A stretch of 52,500 nucleotides of DNA, taken from assembly GCA_012295275.1 (NCBI GenBank), contig CM022673.1, forward strand, positions 12,994,288-13,046,787, written 5' to 3'. A model generated the notes under the pieces. That model worked only from the letters and a program-made list of their open reading frames with translations, was not told the origin of the DNA and searched no databases. Positions 21,304 to 33,896 of this stretch are shown one piece after another. The position numbers and the translations under genes are program-made. Numbering within the stretch: the stretch's first letter is position 1; every line of letters starts with the position of its first letter. The DNA comes from Chrysomallon squamiferum (lineage: Eukaryota; Mollusca; Gastropoda; Neomphalida; Peltospiridae).

Positions 21304-24300
21304 AAAGTTGAAGAATAAAAAAGAAAGATGAGAGAAAGGAAAGAAACAGTAATGTTCGCCAATAACTATAATCAGTGTTTTGAACAAAAAATGTTCTCGA
21401 GTAGAATTTTCTGCTTTAAGAGTATAATTATATTCTTGTTTTCGTGGTTATGGACGGATGAGATAGAATAACAAATGAACATGTTGATGATTACTTCCAC
21501 TGTTAATCTCCGATACATTTGGTGCAGCACGGAGGCATCATGATCGACAGAATCAATCCTAACCAGTTAGAAACAGGGTGTGCTGTTTTCACCTCCACTG
21601 GGGGTTACTCTTCCCGATTAACAGGACATAAATCTCATACAGAGCTTCAGTAATCAGAACACTTTATGCTAATCTCTATTACAAATCAGTCTGGGAGCTC
21701 AGGTTGGAACAGTAAGAAAATTATTAGAAATCCATCAGCCACACAACCTGTTGTATGGTTAGATAGCAAATCCGCCTTAGTATATAATCGTTAATTCTCT
21801 GTACATCTTTAAAATTTACAATAAAGCACTTATTTTACAAATTTAATAGATTGTCGAGCTTTTACTTTATCGATAGATTTTTGTTTGGAAAGACCTTGAG
21901 ACAGTGTATTAATAGATTGATCGCACTGTCCGAGGAAATGTGCATCCTTAGGAAAGAAGACGAAGTGTAAGTGTATTTGGACATGACGTCTAATGCAGCA
22001 CTCAACGAGATAACGCGGTAATATATTGGTAAAGTCCTCCATCACGTACGTACAGAGAGTCCGGCTACCTAATTAGTGCGGAGAACTTGCAACATGGCTT
22101 CCCTAATAACGCCAATAATGTTGGAACGTTCTGGAATTGGTCAGTGTAATGGAAATTAGCGTTAATGCCTTGACATACGAAATCGAATCGTGTCGTTCAC
22201 TGACCCAGCTCGCATCACGTCTGAAGACGCCAGTGTCACACTCTACATCTTCATTTCATTTAATGCTCTTGTGGTGGCCCGTGCCGCAGTTGCAGTTCGA
22301 AATTGACGTCATTAAAAAGAAAACAATAATAAGAAATGTAATATCCGATATAAACGTAATACATTTTGTATCGAGGACTCAGTTTTTCTCATGAAGACAA
22401 AATAAATAAATAAATAAATTTAATTATTAAATCAGATGCATGGCAATAAAAATCTTGAGATTATAAAAGAAAAGAACTAGAGGAAGAAAACATCTACACA
22501 AACATATGCGGTCAATATTAGTTTATGATTTACGTATATTTTTCATATATTTGCAGATTATCCGTTTGACGTCAGTGCTAATTATAACGTGACAGCTTTC
22601 TTGTACATTAACCATATTTAAATGTACATCAAAGATTATATTTCGTTTTCAGTCATGTTATCTTTCATCTAAAGCACCGGTTCGGTTTTCTGATGAACCG
22701 CTTTTAGACTGTTTCTTGGCCGCTTCACTGAGCGAAATAATAAAGTTCGGCGTAAGATTTTGGAGCGGATAAGAAGCGAACGTTTCCTTTTGTTTGGAAA
22801 GTATCATGTAATAGCAGAAATATCGTTAACATGACAAATGGAAAAGCATTATCTTTATTTTGTGAGTCAGAGAGAGATGTAAGATCAATAAAATCACTGG
22901 AAAATTGGTATGAGTTGTAATAGGGACGGGTTTTCGTCCAACTCATCTAGTACAAATATGTTTTCAAACTAGATACACTATCTTTGGGCGTATATTTGAT
23001 TTGGTGAACATTTTTCGTTTTAAAGAGTTTTATATATTACATATTTACATTTATATAACTGACTTTAATTATTAATTAACTAATGTTGTTGTTAGTGATT
23101 TCCTGAATTATGTTAAAATAATTTGATGTTAAAATATATACCTTAAAATTGATATGCGTTAATCATAATAATGAATTTCGTCATTTTTAATAATTTTAAA
23201 CATTTTAATGAGACAAAAAAAAAAACGAAAGTAAGCCAGTTAGTATTTAATTTATTGCCTACTGCTCTTTATCCAATTTCAGCCAGTGCTGTGCTGTCTG
23301 GGGAAGTATTTGTAGAAAAAGATATCTTGTTGTTAATATGTATCAATGTTGATCTTGAGTTGCTGATAAAGGAATTAATGTTCTTTTGTATTTATATAAC
23401 TCATTAAAATCTTTAAACAAAACACACCTATTCTCCAACTCTTTTCCTTTAAGAGACGTGCACACACATAAACACACATGCACACACATATATACACACA
23501 CACACATAAACCGCCTTTTCAAATCGACAAAGTAAAAGAAGACACAAGGCACATTATATAGTTATATATACATTTTATTCAAAGTGTAGAAACATACACT
23601 TGAAGTATGTTACAAAATTATTTTATAGAAATAACATCTGAGAAACACGGATAAACTGAGCGAGGTGAGAACGGGAAAAAAACACACACAGTGATACCAG
23701 ACATTGTCAAACATAAAACATTTCATCTGCCTGGGCCTGGTCTATTACATATTGCACATCCTTTGAATATTCTAAAATCATTTTATTATCATATTTAATG
23801 CAGATGTTTTGAAAATTAAGAATAAATATAATAAGTACCTTGAATTAAACATTATCTTACTTTATTTTTAATTTATTTATTTATTTATTTAATTATTAAA
23901 TTAATTATTTATTTATGAACAGTTATGCCTTAAAATAATTTATTTTAAAAGGGAACTAAAATAGTAAAAATATCCTGAATATTTTGTTATTCAGAGTTTA
24001 TAATGAATACTTAAAAATTTGTTTCAGATTTCAAGACTAATCTGTTAATTGGTCTTAAAATATTTAAATTTTTAAAATTATTTTAAAAATCACCTTATAA
24101 TAATAATATTATATTTGTTACCATGAGGATTGACTATTACTAATTAAGGGATGTCACTTCTTGTTTAGAACATACAACCTTTGACCTTAATTTGCAACTG
24201 CATGTTGTCACAGAAACTGTAAACTGACAGAACTTTCTTTAATAATCTGAACTTGCAAAACCTGACTTTCTGACATAAACTCTGGTTCTCCTAGCAAGAG

Positions 24301-25948
24301 TAGTAAAATTTGTATTTAAAAAAAAAAATGTATAATAATAATAATAATTATAACAATAATTAAAATAAATAAAAGTATTAATAATAATAAAAATAATATA
24401 AAATAAATATAACAATAAATAAGTAAGTGGACATATTTTGAAAAGAAATGATTAAGATCTAAAAAACAATGCTGATTTTTGAACATATTTGTTGGGATTT
24501 GCCCGTGACAAATATGTTTGAACTTTCAAAGCATGTGTATCAGAGTTATTTGTGTTTGAATGTTGTATGAACTCAAACACACGACTTCAATGATATGATC
24601 ACATGACATTTCACAAATCTGATATCACATGACCCAATATTATTGATATGTGATGAATAGGAAATTTCAAAAAAAACAAAAAGACTGAAAGAAAAAGATA
24701 GTAAAAAAAAAAGTAATTTTTGTTCCATCTTCTGTTTTCAAAATCTATTTTTAAAATCGAACATATTCTTGAAAGAAAAGGAATATTTTTAGTTTTAATT
24801 TTTGGTTAGATTTTTAGATAATTGTACACAGTTATTCATACAATAGTGAAAAACAGATGATTCATGTAAGGGTTAGGGATTTAAGTATGTTAAACATAAA
24901 AATATTATTTTCTTATTTTTTGTAGCTCAGTATAGTTCCATACAAGTTCATGAATCAATACACTCTACATCAAAAACATTGAAATTTTTTTTAATGTATC
25001 AGTATATTCATAACAAAAACAAATCTGTACATTTTCTGTAGTTTAAGATGTCATGTATCATTTGAAGGAAATTTATATTTTACTTAAAGATGTGCAATAT
25101 GAATTCCAAAATTAGACTATTTTTTTTTCATTTGGGAATCAATAAAAATTCATTTTCTGATGCCCAGAACATTAGTGCGACATTTTCATTTTTAAACATT
25201 TAAAAAATCAAGACATATGTACAGATTTATACAGTAACAGTTCAACAAATGTACATAATATTAATATGTTGTTATGACAACATGTCCACAGCACTTCACT
25301 CACTCGCACACACACATATACCCAGACACACAGAAACCTTGCGATGCTTTGATATGTTACTTCATTTTGGGAGTAAATTAAACAAGCTTCAATTTCTAAA
25401 CCAATCAGAATGCAGTGTTTCACTGCCACGCCCATTCACTCACTTCCAGTCAATCACAATAGGTCTGCTTAAATACATTATTTAGAGTGAATACATTTCA
25501 CTTGGACACAATAATTTACAATGTGCTTTGAAACTATATTAATAATAATATGACAGGCAGAAGCTAAACAGGGTTATTTTTCACCAGTGGAGAGATTTTA
25601 TTGGGGTTAAAAAACATAAATAAAACCAAAAACTTAAAAAAAAAACATAAATAAACAAAATACAGCATACATGTATCGGGAACAGTATACAAAATTTTCA
25701 ATCACAAAGTAGGAAATAAATTCATTAATAATCAAATGACTTCATTAACATGGTATTTGCATATTTTAATTTTTTGTTTGTTTTTGTTTTGTTTTATAAA
25801 CATGAAGAGCAAGGATTTGAACTGTGGTCCACAGTTTGGGAGTACAGTGTGTTTCAAACCAAACAAAACAGCTATAAAAACAAACAAAAAACAACAACAA
25901 TAGATTTACTTGAGATTCTGTTATATATTTATACTCTATTTAATTTTC

Positions 25949-25982
<34 letters not shown>

Positions 25983-28340
25983 GTAAATAAAATAATGATT
26001 ATCCATTTGAGGTAAAAATAAAATTAATAATCCACCCTTAAAAAATAAATTTAATGAGAAAAAAAAATAATAAATAATGATTTCATATTTATGATGCAGG
26101 GAAAAACTTCAAAGGAATTCTTTAAGAAAATTTTTAAAAAAGTGAGTTTTAAAGCTTCATAATTAAATTTTTTTTTTTTTTTTTTTTTAAAAAGAATTAT
26201 ATTTAGTCCCTTCCACTGGTGAAAACAATAAAACTCACAACAAAACACAAATATTAACACAAACTTGAATTAAGATAGCACCCAGTGAACATTGCATTTG
26301 TCAGCTCTCAATGTAAATTCTGAGGGTATGGGTTCAATTCTTATGGGTGCAAATTCTAACTATATTTTTTTCTTTTTAAATAATTAATAGACTGGTTAAA
26401 TTCTTCATGTTTTTATTAAGTTGTAAAGTTTGAAAAAAAAACAAAATTGCAAATGATCTGTCAGCCATTAGAAAAATATTAATATTTGTTTTTCATTTAT
26501 TAAAAATTTAATTATCTTTCTTTTCTGATTATATATATATATATGTGTGTGTGTATATATATATATATATCATCAAAAATATACAACTTTGAAATATTTA
26601 TGTAACTAAATAATAATTCTTCCCCTTTTTAAAATACATTAAACACTGCTTCAACACTGACAAACTCTTTTATATTATAAACATAAATTGTTAAAAAGCT
26701 GAGGATTATAGTAATAAATAGCAAGTACATACATATATATCAAACATAACAACAGAGAAACATGTAGAAAACTAAAACCAAACTGATGAGTTAAACAAAG
26801 CACTTCGTACTCTGAATAATTCCATAGCAGTTCTTGCAACATACTTATCAGCCAATAGGAAATCACCACAACAAGGGAGATAATTAACATGTGAATAAAT
26901 TAATTCTTAACATGGGGGGGAAATAAATTTATTTATCATTATCATTATTTATTATTATTATTATTATTTTAAAATTATATTTATATTTCTAGAGACAAAT
27001 AACATTGTGGTAAAAATAATTGGAAATATCCTAAAAATTTTGGAAAAAAAAAAATTAAGGATTGAAGCAAATTATAAAGAGAAATGATATCATTTCACGC
27101 ATTATACTACACAACAATTAAAAAATTACTTTCAATAATTCATGATGTACTTTAACTAAAAATGTAAATTATAAGTCAAAACAGTTTATGATTAAAAATT
27201 TCAAGAAGATCTGGTTTGTCCTCTCATCCCTGAGCTTTTTACAACAAAAGTTTCTATTTTTATTTTCATAATTAAGTACTAATATAATTACTAATCGATT
27301 CTAAACTAATTAAATCAATTCCTCATGCTTGTTTCAATTTCTTTTTCATTAAATGAAACTAACACAAAATAATGCTTGCAAATAAAAATATATTTTTTGT
27401 AACATCTCCCCTTGTAAAAATTAAACATTTGCCAACCCTCAAGTTAAAAATTCACAATGTTCTGTCCCTCATTGTGTTGCTTGGTAACTAGTTATTTCAA
27501 ATCATAATTTCTGATAAATATGAGAAATACATATGTTCAGTACTCGTTACCACAATTCCAAAAGTTCTACATTAACAAAAATAGAATAATCAATTTGCAA
27601 TGATTGGCATGTAAATATCAATAAGTTTTTTTATTTGATCCATTTACAAAGTCTGATAAATAAAAAAAAAAAGGGTTAAAAAGCAAAATGGCAGTATTTG
27701 AAATTTTATTTGGAAGCATACTAGCAAGTTATTTGTTAAAAATGAGCAGATAAATTTAATGCATAATTAAAACAATCAAACAAAGAAAACCCCTCTCAAC
27801 AACAACCCCCCAAAAAGCTATTTTTAGCATTAATTGATAAACCTATAAATTTCAGCAGAATACTATTATAATCTTTTATCTTCACTGCCTTTGCAATGAA
27901 TAATTTCTGACTGATGATTGGTTAAAAATGTGCTGATTATCTAAAAGCAAATTTTACTGGTTCTTTAAACCAAAGGTTTCTGGAATTTGTAATTAAAATT
28001 TTAATTAAATCTATTTTGGTGTTTAGATGACATTGTAGCTGTAACAAAGACAAACAAAATAAAAAAAAGACATATGCAATGAATTGCAAACAAAACAGAA
28101 ACTAAACATGGTAGAATTTCAATAAATAATTTCCAATTCAAAATGGATGCAAAATCATTAAAAGATAAAACAAAACAAACAAAAAGAAGAAGAAGAAGCA
28201 ATCAACTGTTTCCATGGTTACTGAAACTGACGTCCTTTACCAGGTGAAAACCTAATTAACAATCAAACTCTCATTTGATTTGAATCACAGATATAAAAGA
28301 TAATTTCATTGGTTAAGTCAAATATATATACATATATGAA

Positions 28341-28371
<31 letters not shown>

Positions 28372-29000
28372 ATTATGTGTTCGTGTATGTATAATATATA
28401 TAAAGCACAATGATTGGTCAAATGTCTTATGTACAAAATTAAATCACAATTCGTACTGAGTTAGTATCATTGGCAAGTGATGCAGCTGGAACAAGGAACT
28501 CTTGTGTGGAAGGGAGAGAAAATATTTTGTTCCAGTTGAATGAACTATCACATGTTTGTTCTGCATGAATAAATACGTGACCTCTGTTATCAGAATTCTT
28601 GATATGAACCATGGAACGCAAGAATGGAATTATCTTCATCGCATTTTTATTCTTCTCTCATGTTGTTTATTCATTCTTCTCTCACTTTGTGTCCAAGGCC
28701 TTTTTTTTTCTTTCTCTTCTTTTTTTTTTTTTTTGTCTTAGGTGACAGATATCCCATTGCTTTTCAGAATTTTTGTTACCAAAGATATTCTAGTTACATA
28801 CTGTTCTTGATTACTGTCCGTAAGCTTTTTTCTGATTGGCTAACCTTCAAGAGCAAGTATGGTAACTGTTTTTTGATTGGTTAACATTGTAATAATTATA
28901 AACTGAGTCAGTTAGTTTAATTATTCTTTCTGTTTGTTATTTTTGTTGAAATTTGTGTTAAATTCTCATTCCAGCAGACACAGGTCAGAGTTCATATCTG
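21304..29000. other. Intergenic, no supported gene; right end may be ephrin 3' UTR
   Basis: Mixed composition to about 22.4 kb, then strongly AT-rich. Contains CA tracts near 23460-23510, (AAT)n at 24330-24420, a hairpin at 24483-24517, poly-A at about 25952-25979, TA/TG tracts at 26529-26570 and 28322-28370, and poly-T patches. Possible decayed tRNA-type B-box sequences occur near 25815 and 26331 but are not convincing. A long ephrin 3' UTR could reach into this stretch; sequence alone cannot decide. Confidence 0.4.
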
Positions 29001-29360
29001 TTGCACAGAATATAAACAGCAGTCTGATTGGTTGATTTGCCATTAACCAAACAGAAAATTTTCATACACTTCATTTTCTTCAATAATTTTTTTTTATATT
29101 TTTGAGCAGCACACAAGATGGCAAACAAAATTCATTCTTATATTCATTATCAGATACACACTTTATTACTTTGAATAGCCTTTTTTTCATTTTTTGATCA
29201 AACTTTTTTTTTAACTTTTTATTATTTGTTTGGTTTTTTTTAAACATTCTTACAGTCAACCACACAATTTTTTTTTTTTTTTTATGCATCCACATCAAGT
29301 GATGCTCACACTGGATTGGTCAAAATGTCAAGGTCACAGGAAGTGACATCACAATGTGTA
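29001..29360 (-). other. Proximal ephrin 3' UTR
   Basis: Downstream of the stop on the coding strand. AATAAA hexamers on the minus strand occur at 29218-29223 and 29162-29167, 138 and about 195 nt after the stop. Either could be the polyadenylation signal; AT-richness makes both weak. Confidence 0.35.
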
Positions 29361-29551
29361 CTACCGATGGAACTGCCATAGTGTGATGGCTAGAGTCAAC
29401 AAAACAGGGATGTAACTAAAAACAGCAGAATTCTGTTGCCCTCCACTGTCACTGATTAAGCCAACATTTTTCTGACCAATTACATCAATAACATTTTCAT
29501 CTGGGATGGAGTCCCTATTCCCTGGCACCTGCTTCCTAGTAGTCAGTGATT
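29361..29551 (-). CDS. Ephrin last exon with GPI-anchor signal
   Basis: Acceptor tatttcag, 62 residues, stop TAG at 29361-29363. A polar segment is followed by LISDSGGQQ and a hydrophobic tail, AVFSYIPVLLTLAITLWQF, with only HR after it. No cytoplasmic tail or PDZ-binding end is present, so an ephrin-B type is unlikely. Confidence 0.88.
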
Positions 29552-29663
29552 CTGAAATACAACAGAAATGTTGTTAATTGTCGAAAGTGATGATAACTTT
29601 ATTACGGATTTATAAAACTGTTAGAATGTCTGTGTGTGTGTGTGTGTGTGGGTGTGTGGGTGT

Positions 29664-29704
<41 letters not shown>

Positions 29705-30184
29705 AAAACACACACACACACACACACATAAAATTGCCTTTTCCAGTTACATATATGTATGAAATTAATAATATTAAAACAGAGTATTACTACTATTACA
29801 ACAACTACTACTACAACTACTATGATAATAATAATAATAATAATAATAATAATCATAAATATCAAAATTTGTAATATTAAAAATATTAAGATATTATACA
29901 TAATTGTTTGTTATTTTTTGGAATAAATACAACACCCTGGAATATTATTATAAAAACATTTGAGCTAACCTGTAAGTTTGCTTGTTCTGTGTGTGGTATG
30001 TTTTATTGTAGGCATTGTCCTGTGCGTTGTTGTAGTAGTTGTAGTGGTCGTTGTCGTTTCTATCTTTCTTGTGGGTGGAGTCTTATTGGGGCCAGGCGTC
30101 TTTGCTGGTTTTGCTGCAGAAACAAAATAAAATAATAAAAATATGTTCTGATCACATGAATTAGATATGTGTATGTGTACATGT

Positions 30185-30216
<32 letters not shown>

Positions 30217-30751
30217 GAATACATATGCATGCATACATTCATACACACACACACACAATTTCTCTCTGTTACATGTACAATACAGAAACAATCTCACTCA
30301 CACAACCATATTTTTTATAAATAATAATAATAATAATCATTATAATAATAATGTTAAATAATGTTAATAAATAATAATGTTAAATAATAATAATAATAAA
30401 TAATAATAATAATAATAATAAATAGTAATAGTCATAATAATAAATACTACTGATGATAAAAGAATGAGGTTTCAACACTTACCAGTGGTAACAACTGGGG
30501 CAGCAGGAAAAATGTTTAACTGCATCTTCATGTTCTTGTCCAAACAAGCACCATGATACTGATTGTTCATTTCATGTTTAGCACCACCAGATGTCGCTGT
30601 GAAAAGAAAATATTTAAACATTCACTACATTTTACTCCTGCATTTTCCAGATAATTTACATGACAGTTTCCAATTATACACATCCAAATTTGAAAAATAC
30701 ACACTGTATTAAAGATATCTCTGATTATTATTTTTATTTCTAACTTTATAT

Positions 30752-30802
<51 letters not shown>

Positions 30803-30866
30803 TATTTTTAAAGTTATTTCCTGTAATTTAAATTTCATTGATTCTATTAAAAGTAATTAACAATAA

Positions 30867-30905
<39 letters not shown>

Positions 30906-31849
30906 AAATAAACAAAAAACAAAAATAGTAAACAATAAAGAATGAAAATAACAAAAAAGATACTACATCACAATTGATTACTGTTTCAGACAAATATCGC
31001 CTCGGTATTACAGTTTAAAATGAAACTGAACTCACTTAAGAAGTAATAGCTGTGTCCTGATTTGAAATCGGGACTGCTTGGATTTCCGTTGAAGGAGTAA
31101 ATATAAATTGTGGCGTATCTAGGACTTTCTCCTGCTGGGTTTGAACAGTTGAGGATGAAGAAAGCTCGGGAAGTGTTATTAATAACACACTGGTTATATT
31201 CATCAGACCTGTTTACCTGTAAGTAAATAAATAAAAACATAATAAATTAATTAATTAATTAAAATTATTAAATAAATAAATTAATTAATTAATTACAATT
31301 TAAATAAATAAATATATAAATAATAAATAAGTTAATAAATAATAAATCAGTAAATAAATAAATAAGTTAAATAAACAGTTAATGGTGTATATGTAACAAA
31401 GGTTTATAGACAATACTAATTTTTTTTAATATGTTGCTAATAAAAAAAAAAATGAAGATGTACAGTTAGATGTGTTGCCTTTGTACACATTTGTTTGTGT
31501 ATGTGTATGTTTCTGTTCATATATCTCAGTGTATCTGTGTGTATTTACCTATGTGTACATGTAAATGTATCTGTGTGAGTATGCATCTCTGAATGCATGT
31601 TTTGTTTGTAAAATAATATTTTGTACAACAAATAACACACAATACAGTATGTAAAGATAATTACATACTGTATATTAAAGAAAAAAACACACAGTAGACT
31701 GTGCTATATAAAAAATATTACATACCATGTATATAACATAATATTCCCATGTTGCTGCATTGGATGAAGGAGAGTACCAAGGGCAGTAGATGTCAATTCT
31801 GTCCCTCATGTTCACATTCAGAATGTGGTCATTGTTACTAGTGTGAAAC
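29361..31849 (-). CDS. Ephrin, 3' five exons (5' exon not found)
   Basis: Joined exons 31726-31849, 31036-31216, 30483-30596, 29970-30113 and 29361-29551 encode 250 aa after one leading base of a split codon. Ephrins are cell-surface ligands for Eph receptor tyrosine kinases in axon guidance and boundary formation. Residues 1-119 match the ephrin receptor-binding fold: DRIDIYCPWYS, YYVIYMVNRSDEYNQC, FILNCSNP, DFKSGHSYYFL and HGACLDKNMKMQLNIF. The four family cysteines are C22, C51, C65 and C119. N-glycosylation sequons occur at N43, N54 and N55. A Thr-rich stalk follows. The C-terminus (S-D-S-G-G, a short spacer, then about 20 hydrophobic residues ending WQFHR) looks like a GPI signal, as in ephrin-A and nematode ephrins. 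The signal-peptide exon, which should end in a WN-type motif with phase 2, was not seen up to 52500. The family call is secure. Confidence 0.92.
29552..29969 (-). other. Ephrin intron before the last exon
   Basis: 418 bp containing the TG/CA repeat and an (AAT)n tract. Open frames across it on both strands are repeat-driven. Confidence 0.75.
29631..29729. repeat. (TG)n then (CA)n inverted dinucleotide repeat
   Basis: About 70 bp of TG/GGTG repeats, an AATGAAAA spacer, then about ten CA units. The two arms are complementary. It lies in the last ephrin intron, about 80 nt upstream of the final acceptor on the coding strand. Confidence 0.93.
29970..30113 (-). CDS. Ephrin Thr-rich stalk exon
   Basis: Acceptor tctgcag, 144 nt, phase 1 on both sides, so it can be skipped without changing frame. 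Encodes PGPNKTPPTRKIE, a run of 11 Thr, then a Thr/His/Arg-rich stretch: a likely O-glycosylated stalk. The donor ACAG|gttagc is weak; reading on gives Gly then a TAG stop, so a retained intron would end the protein here. Confidence 0.8.
30114..30482 (-). other. Ephrin intron before the stalk exon
   Basis: 369 bp, phase 1, with (CATA)n at 30190-30216, CA units near 30243 and (AAT)n at about 30320-30440. Confidence 0.75.
30483..30596 (-). CDS. Ephrin receptor-binding domain, end
   Basis: Acceptor ttcacag, donor G|gtaagt, phase 1 on both sides. Encodes TTSGGAKHEMNNQYHGAC, then the last strand MKMQLNIF, and moves into the stalk with PAAPVVTT. The fourth Cys is here. Confidence 0.9.
30597..31035 (-). 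other. Ephrin intron inside the receptor-binding domain (second)
   Basis: 439 bp, phase 1, with TA/CA tracts at 30745-30800 and (AAAT)n at 30866-30906. Confidence 0.8.
31036..31216 (-). CDS. Ephrin receptor-binding domain, second part
   Basis: Acceptor cttacag, 60 codons plus one base, donor A|gtgagt. It carries the second and third conserved Cys, the glycosylation sequons and the SGHSYYFL strand. Confidence 0.92.
31217..31725 (-). other. Ephrin intron inside the receptor-binding domain (first)
   Basis: 509 bp, phase 0, with (TAAT)n and (AAAT)n tracts at 31225-31380 and a 13-bp perfect hairpin at 31642-31673. Confidence 0.8.
31642..31673. other. 13-bp perfect inverted repeat near an ephrin donor
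   Basis: ATACAGTATGTAA, a 6-base loop, then TTACATACTGTAT. It begins about 50 nt inside the intron from the donor at 31725. Confidence 0.75.
31726..31849 (-). CDS. Ephrin receptor-binding domain, first part
   Basis: Acceptor tttttgcag, one leftover base of a split codon, then 41 codons ending at ATG|gtatgt (phase 0). Contains IDIYCPWYS with the first conserved Cys. A (CT)n tract lies just upstream on the coding strand. Starting at a phase-2 junction before FHTSNND fits the usual first ephrin splice site after the N-terminal W-N-S-x-N-P-K/R region. Confidence 0.9.
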
Positions 31850-31887
31850 CTGCAAAAACAAATAAAACAACATTAATTTAGTTACAC

Positions 31888-31888
<1 letters not shown>

Positions 31889-31948
<60 letters not shown>

Positions 31949-31970
31949 AAGAGAGAGAGAGAGGAAGAAA
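31889..31970. repeat. (GA)n microsatellite beside an ephrin exon
   Basis: Pure GA to about 31943, then interrupted. On the ephrin coding strand it is a (CT)n tract starting 40 nt upstream of the exon 31726-31849. Confidence 0.95.
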
Positions 31971-33896
31971 ACAGAGGTAGAGAGACAGAAAAAAAAAGGA
32001 ATAAGAAAGTAAGACAGAGGGTCAGAGAGACACAGAGAGAGATACAGAAAAAAATACAGTATGAGAACAATACATATAAAAAAAAAAAAAACCCAGTTTA
32101 TTATTGATACAGTCATACCAAACACACATTAGTACAAATGTACATATTTTTTCATTAACAAAAAAAACAGAAGTTTATTTTCTGTTTCTATCATGTCAGT
32201 TTATATTAAACATTTCACTAATAATGGAGTATTTTCGGAAATGGATTCCAAAACAACCATCATCATTTAATCAATAAGTTTTAAGCATGCACACACTGAC
32301 TGCGACATTGCATGTTTCTCTGCACTGCACTCAACTGATACCAGTCATTTTATTTAGTTTTTATTTATTTTTAGTTTGTTGTTTTGTTTTTTCTGTTGAA
32401 TGATGATGACTCTTATAATAATTTTTTTTTGTTTTTTGTTTTTAATTTCTTTTTGTTTTATATTTTATTGTTATTATTGTTGTTGCTGGGGTTATTATTG
32501 TTATTGCTATTATTATATCTTTATTTCTTTATTATTCTTATTTAATTTTATGATTATTATTATTATTATTATTATTTTTTTGTTGTTGTTGGTATGAGTA
32601 TGCATGTTGTTGTTTTTTTCATTTTTTTTCAGTGTGTGTGTGTGTTATTTTCTTGCTTGATTTTTTTTCTTTTTCAACATATTCATTTTAAAAAAAACAA
32701 AAAAACAACATCGATCCATTTTCCAAACCACAGGTTCCTTATTTTCTGTTGTCTTACTAATTAAATCTACAAACATTTTTTCTCAGTGAAGCAATGAACT
32801 CTTTAATAACTGTGGAGTCAATCTTTAACCAGTGCTTGCTGAGAAAAGCTACATTTCAGCACACAGGGAAAAAAATAGGAGAAATTCTTCTGAACAATCT
32901 GTTGACTTTTAGTCAACAGCCAGAGATGACTGTTCCCTGTTTAGGATGTTTGAAGCGATTAAAAACAGCTTGGAATGAAGAGACAAACACTGAATGTCAG
33001 CTCATCAAACATTTCCAGCCAGCTAGTAGACGTGAGCACCATTTTAACAACCATTTCTCCTCTTGTTCTGCTGTTTGATCATAAACCATCTAAACAATTA
33101 CAAAAACTGTAAAACAGTGAACTTTGTCCCTACACTTCAAAACACAACCCCGAAACAGTACTGTTTGTAAGGCATAAATGGGTCTAAAATTACAAGTCAT
33201 AATTAGAAAGTGAAACAGAACCAACTTGGGTGCTCAAAAACGTAAGGGAGGAAAATAATTACTGAAACAAAAATAAAAAGTCTGTGACCATAAGAAACTG
33301 TAAAACTCAATAAATCAATGTTGTTAATAAAAAATTATTCAGATGTTTGTTTTGTAAATCAGAAATCAAAAATAAAACAGATTAAATAAAATTGACTTGG
33401 GAGCTCCTTAACAAAATGGAGGGTTGTATAACAGAAAATAGTAATGGTAGTGACAAATTTAAACAGCTAACTAAATATTTTTTTGTTACAAATTTTTTAC
33501 CCATTTTTATTTTACAGAAGACACATTTATCAAAGAACAAGTAAAAAATTTATTTTGTTTTGTAAATTTAGTTGGTGATCTTCCTTGAAAAAATAACTGA
33601 CTGTAAAACGAAAGATGTGAAGTTATGGTCCATGCAGAACAAAAGCAAGGACATAAAAGTCTTTTTATCAACCCATAAGGATAGCATGGCTCTCTCGCTA
33701 ATTGGAATCCAGCTCTCTTTTATATCTTTAGTCAGCCAGGAAAACAATAAAAACCTTTCAGTTTATCAAGAGACAAAGAAAACGGTCTGACATTTGCATT
33801 TTTTCTGATTGCTGTCTATACTACCCAGACATTTATGATACATTCACAAATGATCTTAACATGTGTTTTCAACATTTACAAACCATAATTTAATCC

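Noticed and set aside
25800-26350. tRNA-like B-box motifs (near 25815 on the minus strand, near 26331 on the plus strand)
   Set aside because: No matching A-box or cloverleaf could be built; at most decayed SINE sequence.
32794-33078. Plus-strand 94-codon frame
   Set aside because: No recognisable domain or signal peptide and no supporting splice context.
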